A stretch of DNA of 13,076 nt from Termitomyces sp. T153. Taxonomy: Eukaryota; Basidiomycota; Agaricomycetes; Agaricales; Lyophyllaceae. Below are positions 7,424 through 13,076 of this stretch, in pieces. A model generated the notes under the pieces. It did not search any database, was not told the DNA's origin, and was given only the letters and a program-made list of their open reading frames with translations. The position numbers and the translations under genes were made by a program. How positions within the stretch are numbered: position 1 is the first letter of the stretch; every line of letters starts with the position of its first letter. Where the stretch lies: the NCBI GenBank assembly GCA_018296165.2, contig JACKQL020000295.1, forward strand, positions 1 through 13,076, in the 5' to 3' direction.

Positions 7424-9943
7424 TGCCCCTCCGCTAGTGACTGCATGTTGTGGTTGGGTGACTTCAATCACCACCACCCGCTGTGGGAACCAATTGACAA
7501 CTGTCACCTTAACAGTCCCAAGGACTTCATCCAGCCACTCCTTGACATGCTGACGGCATATGACATGGAGCTGGCCCTGCCCCCTGGCATCCCTACACTG
7601 CAAACAGCAAGTGATAGATGGACTCGCCCTGACAATGTCTGGAGGTCACATACGGATGTGGACCCGATCATCTCATGCAACGTTGTCCCTTCTCTTTGCC
7701 CTATGTGCGCTGATCACTTACCCATAGTCACCAAGGTCAAACTCCCTGTGCAGTGCACATCCTTGCCCCCCTCCAAAGACTTCCACTCTGTGGATTGGAT
7801 GGCGTTTAATGAAGCTCTGACGGAGCACCTATCTACCCATTCACCAGCCCTTCCCATTCTCACAGAGGAGGCGTTTGACACCAAAGTATGTGACCTTACC
7901 CTGATCATTCAGGAAATCATGAACATCGACAACATTGTCCCAATCCGCAAACCATGCCCGCACACCAAACGATGGTGGAACGGCGGCCTCAAATGGCTGA
8001 AGGCCCAGAGGCATTGGGCTGACAATCTCGCCTACAGGTTCCGGGATATCCCAGACCACCCAGCAAAAGCTGAGGCAGCACGGCTCTCTCGCAAAATGGC
8101 TGATGCCATCCAATCTGCGAAGGAGTCCCACTGGAAAGAGTGGCTTGAGAACATCGATGTGCGGCAGATTTACACTGCCAACAAATATGTGGTCCGTGAC
8201 TCTTCTGACTTCTCATGTGACAGGGTGCCCAGCCTGAGGACCTCAGTGGATGGCATGCCCAGCATGGCCACTACTCATGCAGCAAAAGCTGAAGCTCTAG
8301 CTGAGTCTTTCTTTCCTCCTCCTCCTCCCTCTCCGTCCGTCCCCCTCTCTGCCTACCCGCGCCCATTGCCTGCATTCCCTGGTTTGTCCAGGGATCGCAT
8401 CCTAGTTGCTATCGGCAACCTCCCACCATTCAAGGCTCCAGGCCCTGACGGGATTCCCAACATTGTTCTCAAGCAGTGTGCCGACGCTCTCATTGATCAC
8501 CTCTTCTTCATCTTTGTGGCAGTGTTCGAGCTTGGAGTATACCACCCGAGCTGGTTAGAGTCTACCACCCTGGTCTTATGCAAGCCGGGAAAGCCTGCAT
8601 ATAATGTCACAAAAGCATACAGGCCTATTGGCCTTCTCAACACCATTGGGAAGCTTTTTTCCACCATGGTGGCCGCTGACATCTCCTACCTCGCAGAAAA
8701 GTACGGAATGCTCCTGCCTGGTCAATTCGGGGGCCGGCCTGGCTGAAACACAACAGACGCCATGCATCTGGTGGTCTCAAGGATCAAGGATGCATGGTGC
8801 TCAGGTAATGTAGTGACGGCCTTATTTCTTGATGTTCAGGGGGCCTTCCCCAACACAGTCAAAGACTGCCTCATACACAATATGAGGGAACGTGGCATCC
8901 CTACATGCTATGTCCAGCTAGCTGAACACATGCTTACTGGGCGACGCACAAAGCTCTGCTTTGATGACTTCATCTCAGATTGGATCTCTATCACTAACGG
9001 CACCACCCAGGGCTGCCCCCTCTCCATGCTATATTATGCATTTTACAATGCGCCTCTCATCCAGGCGGCCTGCCTCAACAGCAAATCAGAGCTTGCCTCT
9101 GGTTTTGTCAATGATGCAATGTTCCTTGCCATGGCAAAGTCTCTGATGGAGACCCACAAAATCATCAGAGACATTATGGAGCGCGGTAGGGGGGCCTTCA
9201 AATGGTCCCTGTTATACCACTCGCTGTTCGAACTCTCGAAACTGGCACTTATGGACTTTCCTCGTTCCCACTGGGACGCAGCTCCCCCTAACATTGTCCT
9301 TAGACGCGCCAACCTTGACAGCTCTGTCACCGCCCAGACAGTTGATACGGTCATGTCTTACAAGTACCTTGGGGTCGTCTTTGACCCCAAACTCTGCTGG
9401 ACAGCACATTCACAAAAAGTTGCTGCAAGTGCCGCATGGTGGACCCACCAGATTTCCAGGCTCTCACGAATTTCAGGTGGAATGCCACCCCATTGCATGT
9501 GCCAGCTTTATAATACCGTAGCCATTCCAGCATTCACCTACGCTGCGGACGTTTGGTACACAGGCGTTCGTGAAGGCCCTAAGGGCGCATGCTGAATGGG
9601 CTCACTAGCCATGACCAAGAAGATCGGCGCAGCACAGCGCCAAGCTGCCAAAATCATAACTGGCACTCTAAGCACCATGGCTGGCGACGTACTGGATGCC
9701 CATGCCAACCTCCTCCCTGTTGACTTCCTTTTCCGCAAAGTACTAACCCAGGCGGCGGTACGCTTCGGCTCTCTGCCAGACACGCACCCTGTGGATACCG
9801 TGGCACGCAGGGCCGCCAAGCACTTTGCCTGCTGCCACTGCTCACCTCTCCACAATCTCTTCCTTTTTACAGGTGTCAACCCCTCTTCCATCGAAATTGT
9901 CCAAGCTCATCAATGCCACCCCAACTACCGGCCTGCCTTCAAA
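7424..9943 (+). pseudogene. LINE ORF2, first part: endonuclease fragment and reverse transcriptase
   Basis: This is one frame broken by TGA at 8744-8746 and 9593-9595. The endonuclease/exonuclease/phosphatase remnant shows LWLGDFNHHHPLW (catalytic Asp 7460-7462, Asn 7466-7468) and ADHLPI (Asp-His 7712-7717). A proline-rich linker (near 8315-8370) leads to the RT: FKAPGPDGIPN, AYRPIGLLN, GQFGGRPG, motif A FLDVQGAF (Asp 8831-8833), motif B NGTTQGCPLSM, motif C GFVNDAMF, and YKYLGVVFDPKL. The RT would nick-prime and copy element RNA at the target. Motif C normally has two aspartates; here the first is Asn (9110-9112). Several family-typical arginines read Cys (8867, 9494, 9500, 9590, 9830, 9833, 9839). 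Upstream residues of the open frame (before 7424) come from flanking DNA. Confidence 0.93.
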
Positions 9944-9944
9944 A

Positions 9945-10997
9945 GCAATACGCCTCACACACGACTGCGCCTCTACCGCAATCTACTGTGACGGGTCAGG
10001 TTACAAAGGCGGCATAGGTGCGTTGGCGGTCCTATACGTGGACAACAAGGAGAGGTCCTCCCTGAGGTACTTCCTCGGCTTGGCTACCAAGCACACCATC
10101 TATGAAGCAGAAATAGTTGGTATGACCCTAGGCCTACATCTCCTACACGGTTTCAGCAAACAGCTCCGAGGCCTAACGGCCATTGGCATGGACAGTCAAG
10201 CCTTGATTCGTGCCCTGTGGAACCAACGCCCCCACCCAACCCACTATCTCCTCGATGCCGTCCACAATGCCGCTGAGAACCTCCACAGGAAGCAGGACTG
10301 CCTCCACACAGCGCCGAACAGGCGTTTTGTACGTGGTACAAACAATGTGTGGAAGCCCCACTCCTGTGGCGTGATTCACTTGCAAGTTCATTGGTCGCCA
10401 GGACACATAGATTTCGCTCCTCATGAGCGTGCAGACGTACTAGTGAAAGAAGCTGCATGTGGCCTATCCAGCCCCCCCAGCTCACTTCCCACCTACCTTT
10501 GAACCAAGCCGCTCCCCCTCAGCATCCCCGCTACCCGGCAGACTAACTTGACAGTGACCCAGGTCCTCTGGAAGCGGCGCTGGAAGAAGTCCCCACGCTA
10601 CCAGCTGATTCACCAACTTGACAGGACGTTGCCTTCACACAGCTACATGTGCCTCACCAGTTCATTGGACCGCCATCAGTCTGCCATGCTCATGCAATTC
10701 TGCACGGGACACCTCCCACTCAACCTTCATCTATTCTGCATCCACCACGCCGAATCCCCAGTATGCCCCCACTGCCACGGCCTGATGGTGGAGTCGGTAT
10801 GACACTTCATCCTCGAATGCCCGCAATACCGCTACGAGAGACATATACACCTTGTCTGGCCGTTGAAACGCAGAGCTGAGTCCTTAACATATCTGTTCTC
10901 CACACCCAATGCTATTAAACACCTTAGATACACCGAAGCCACAAAACGGTTCAAGCTCACACCCAACACGTGGCCCCTGCAGCCCCAGCATCCGTGA
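9945..10997 (+). pseudogene. LINE ORF2, second part: RNase H and C-terminal zinc knuckle
   Basis: This continues ORF2 one frame over after an apparent extra base in the A run at 9941-9944 (PAFK before, AIRLTHD after). The RNase H domain removes element RNA from the RNA/DNA hybrid. All four acidic residues are present: DGSG (Asp 9990-9992), YEAEIVG (Glu 10110-10112), GMDSQA (Asp 10191-10193) and ERADVL (Asp 10434-10436), with HWSPGH before the last. TGA at 10500-10502 and 10800-10802 interrupt it; translation beyond both is family-like (KPLPLSIPATRQ, then HFILECPQYRYER). A CX2C...HX4C knuckle spans 10764-10820 (CPHC, then H and C of HFILEC). The natural stop is probably the TGA at 10995-10997. 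Confidence 0.9.
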
Positions 10998-11454
10998 CAC
11001 CAAAGGCCCAGTCCTCACCAACTCCGAGCCCAACCTCGACCTAACCAAGCTAACCGCCAAACCTATGCACCCCCTTTTTCATTTCTACTCTACTATACAT
11101 TCTTGTAATAATGGCACCGGGCTCTAGGCTCGCCAGACGCACTGATCCCTTCTAGCTCTGGTTGAGACCGTGGCCCCTCTGCTTGTCTTGACCCGCCTGC
11201 GCCGCAGGCTTTCATACCGCACTACTCCGCCGACCGAGCAGTCCCAACACATCAACTCAGGGCTTACCAGGGGAGGACATCATAGAACAGCACTGGGACA
11301 CGCCGGCCTGCTCATTCTCCACGTACGCGGGGGGGCATGGAACTTTGTTGCTCTCGTAGCAGTAGGTAACCTGTTGGTAGTACCGTGCAAAATGAGTACA
11401 AGGCGCTCCGTGCATGTAAAACTGGAATGAAAAAAAAAAAAAAAAAAAAAAAAA
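10998..11454 (+). other. LINE 3' untranslated region and poly(A)
   Basis: No conserved protein is seen after the last ORF2 stop. The segment stays CpG-containing and C-rich like the rest of the element, then ends GGAATGA followed by 25 A in total (11430-11454). The sharp composition change at 11455 agrees with the duplication boundary. The long A tail is uninterrupted, suggesting it is not very ancient. Confidence 0.85.
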
Positions 11455-11467
11455 TAAGGGCACCCAT
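11455..11467 (+). repeat. Target-site duplication, right copy
   Basis: TAAGGGCACCCAT directly follows the poly(A) and is identical to 7411-7423. Removing one copy and the element restores a continuous empty site, GATAATGC followed by the 13-mer and AGTTGGTACC. Confidence 0.92.
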
Positions 11468-12060
11468 AGTTGGTACCATGCAATGTCAAAGTCAAAGTCA
11501 GCAAGAATTGTTGCTAAGTCATTGTCAATGGAGGGTGAGGTATAGAGTAAGCAATAGAGGCAAAATGAAATCTCCAGCTGATAAGCTTAGAGATAGAGGA
11601 ATTCAATAGAAGTAGTGTTTAATGAGGGTAAGGTTCAATGATCAAGTGTCTATGTACAAGCAGTATTTATACTGTTCAAAGGTATAGTATGGGAAAAGAA
11701 ACAAATAGTCACCACAAGTGATGGCATCTGCCAAAGTGTTTATGATACATACAAAGTGTCAATCTGTAAGTGAAAAAATTGAGCAAAGTCTATGTGTCAC
11801 ATAATTGCAATAAATCTCAAAAAAAGGTGAGTCTAATGTCAATACCTGAAGTGTAGATGCCATTCAAGTATGTTTGTAAGCTCAACAAGAAAAATGATAA
11901 GTAAGAAGTCACATGACTGGCAATATGTCCATATACAGTGGGAAAAAGCCATGTTGTTGGCAATAAGTCACTAGTGATTGTTGCTAGTGATCATTGCTAA
12001 GAAAGGTCTTGGCCTTGTTGTTCTAGACCCAAAGTCCATACTCCATGTGATGTTCCTTGT
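11468..12060. other. Intergenic DNA right of the LINE insertion; CTAG-centred motifs
   Basis: AT-rich with no convincing gene and no CpG. It repeats the words of the left intergenic side: TTGTTGCTAAGTCATTG near 11510, and a dense cluster at 11967-12000 containing CACTAGTGATTG, TTGCTAGTGA (11981-11990) and CATTGCTAAG. It probably holds the 5' control region of the plus-strand gene that follows, but no TATA box could be assigned. Confidence 0.45.
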
Positions 12061-12634
12061 GATTGACAAGTCTCATGGTCGCTAAAATTTTGTGCAAAGG
12101 CTATGTCATTCCAGACCTTGGGGCTAGGCCTCACATGCTAAGTGTTATGACTTGTGCCATGTCAAAATATTCAGCCACTGCTCAGTCCAAAATTGCCAAA
12201 ATTGGTGCTCAGCAACAAATGGGTCTTATCATCCTCCCCTATGCTGAAATCTTGACTCTCCTCAGTCAACCCAAGGTCTTGTGATTGCTTGCTTTTCACT
12301 TGAACTTCATCAACACTCCCTTCTTTTGTCTTATCTCTTCTCCAATCTTGATCTTATTGCCATGTTGTCTGAACTTGCCTCTCAGTTGGAAAAGATCACT
12401 ATGGCCCACACTTTCCTCAATCAGGTAGACTGTCTGCTCTCTAGGGCCCATGCTTTGTTGGCAAAGGATCCTCACTTGGCAGTCACCATCATGTTCAGAA
12501 CCTAGCTTCAATAGTTCAAGACTGTGGGGAGTGGAGTTGAGTGGCCCAAGTTGGCAACAGTCAAGTAGGAGTGTTGCCAGCTCTATGAGCAGTACAAAGG
12601 TGAAGAGTGGATTCAGTCTTTTGACATGCACTTT

Positions 12635-12686
12635 GTAAGTTCTTTTTTTACTCCTTTCTTAGCAACAATTCTGATGACTTTGCTAG
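12635..12686 (+). other. Intron 1 (52 bases, phase 0)
   Basis: Donor GTAAGT follows CACTTT; acceptor TAG precedes GCTCCTGTC. A T-rich stretch and a branch-like CTGATGAC lie inside. Size and signals are typical for basidiomycete introns. Confidence 0.75.
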
Positions 12687-12743
12687 GCTCCTGTCAATCC
12701 CTCATTGGAGTTTTTACTGGGAGATCTGATGGCGGGAATGACA

Positions 12744-12795
12744 GTAAGTGCCCTGGCAGTTGCTAGTGCTAGTGACACTGCTAAGGTAACATTAG
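12744..12795 (+). other. Intron 2 (52 bases, phase 0)
   Basis: Donor GTAAGTG follows GGAATGACA; acceptor TAG at 12793-12795 precedes CTTTTCAAGGAC. It contains branch-like sequences (GTGACACT, GCTAAG) and one exact TTGCTAGTG (12760-12768). An alternative acceptor at 12837 (CTTCCAG) keeps the same frame and would remove 14 codons. Confidence 0.7.
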
Positions 12796-13076
12796 CTTTT
12801 CAAGGACTTGTCTTTGGATGACCAATTCTTCTTCCAGCACCTGCTAGGTGCATTAGTGCTAGTAAGGGGAAAGGAGCAGAGCAAGGGCCACAGGAGCAAG
12901 AATAGGGCAAATTGTGAGGACATTAGGGAGGCTGGCCCCTCAACTCCCAAAGTTGCATCAGGCAGCATTGCTAAGGAGTTGGCAATGTTGCCAAGAGTGG
13001 TGACAACCCTGAGGAGCAAAGGGAAGGGGAAGGGCAAGGCCAGGGAGGAGGAGGAAGATGAAGAAGAACAATTGGA

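Larger units (their letters stand above)
7424..11454 (+). mobile_element. 5'-truncated Tad1/I-like LINE (non-LTR retrotransposon) with poly(A)
   Basis: The element is 4,031 bases, flanked by a perfect 13-base target duplication, and ends in 25 A (11430-11454). The insertion on this strand begins inside the apurinic-type endonuclease domain, so ORF1 and the first part of ORF2 were never copied: a typical abortive reverse transcription. Retained in order are the endonuclease C-terminal half, reverse transcriptase, RNase H, a CCHC-like knuckle, and a 3' UTR of about 430 bases. The presence of RNase H after the RT and the RT motif wording (LDVQGAF, NGTTQGCPLSM) match basidiomycete Tad1-group elements. 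The copy is non-functional: truncated, four premature TGA, one frameshift and an RT active-site change. It is clearly richer in GC and CpG than its flanks, so it arrived later. Confidence 0.95.
12246..13076 (+). pseudogene. Spliced gene of unknown family, broken, running off the right edge
   Basis: Exon 1 (visible to 12634) reads SELASQLEKITMAHTFLNQV and ends EEWIQSFDMHF. Exon 2 (12687-12743) is exactly 19 codons (APVNPSLEFLLGDLMAGMT). Exon 3 (12796 to the edge) starts LFKDLSLDDQFFFQHLLGA and ends in a Lys/Gly-rich then acidic tail (RSKGKGKAREEEEDEEE), open for 93 codons. The two introns are both 52 bases, GTAAGT...TAG, phase 0, and restoring them gives one frame, which is strong evidence of a real fungal gene. 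Exon 1 carries TAG at 12503-12505, 12512-12514 and 12566-12568, each at a spot where glutamine fits. The true start is not located; a coding-like frame may extend left past a TGA at 12245-12247, and a different frame is open from 12063. No known domain is recognised; the charged tail suggests a nuclear protein, tentatively. Confidence 0.7.

Noticed and set aside
10173..10485. Minus-strand open frames over RNase H
   Set aside because: Shadows of the RNase H frame, which has all four catalytic acids.
8744..10802. Recoding of TGA (as Arg, Trp or Sec) in the LINE
   Set aside because: The TGAs sit at arginine positions and are explained by CGA to TGA change. Nearby TGG tryptophans are normal, the copy is truncated, has a frameshift and lacks an RT catalytic residue.
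12246..12634. Alternative genetic code with TAG read as glutamine
   Set aside because: CAG and CAA are used for Gln in the same frames, and the minus fossil also has TGA, TAA and frameshifts, so decay is simpler.
1..13076. CRISPR array, tRNA, rRNA or bacterial operon
   Set aside because: No regularly spaced repeats with unique spacers, no cloverleaf or rRNA cores noticed, and introns plus LINE indicate a eukaryote.

Overview
The window reads as a repeat-rich, heavily mutated stretch of a fungal nuclear genome, most likely an Agaricomycete-type basidiomycete. The grounds are a Tad1/I-like non-LTR retrotransposon, relics of Ty3/gypsy and Ty1/copia elements, and a spliced gene with two 52-base GT...AG introns. 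The species is not identifiable from what I see. I find no intact host gene; almost everything coding-like is a fossil broken by C-to-T type changes.

Layout. Positions 1-2360 hold old LTR-retroelement debris: a Ty3/gypsy integrase scrap on + near 951-1055, a short-period repeat tract near 1489-1680, a TATA-plus-hairpin signal near 1855-1893, and a Ty1/copia pre-reverse-transcriptase scrap on - at 2017-2271. Positions 2566-6988 hold, on the - strand, what can be followed as one long dead reading frame (or two adjacent ones) of about 1,450 codons. It belongs to a family I do not recognise and has at least six TGA, many TAG and several frameshifts. From about 7047 to 12060, with the insertion removed, lies roughly 1 kb of non-coding DNA carrying a recurrent TTGCTAGTG motif. 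From about 12246 to the right edge runs a divergent + strand spliced gene of unknown family, also broken by premature TAG codons.

In that intergenic region sits a 4,031-base 5'-truncated LINE (7424-11454). It is delimited by a 25-base poly(A) and a perfect 13-base target-site duplication (7411-7423 and 11455-11467). It keeps half of the endonuclease, the reverse transcriptase, RNase H and a C-terminal zinc knuckle. It is interrupted by four TGA codons, each where an arginine is expected, and by one frameshift, and its RT active-site motif reads FVND instead of FVDD.

The strongest overall signal is base composition. By my reading, 1-7410 contains only four CpG dinucleotides and 11468-13076 only two, while the LINE has about forty in its first 1.3 kb alone. 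This suggests a cytosine-methylation/deamination (RIP-like) process that has nearly exhausted CpG in the older DNA and is partway through the younger LINE. Because such processes target repeats, the two unknown divergent genes are probably themselves from a multicopy, perhaps mobile, element. That last step is inference.
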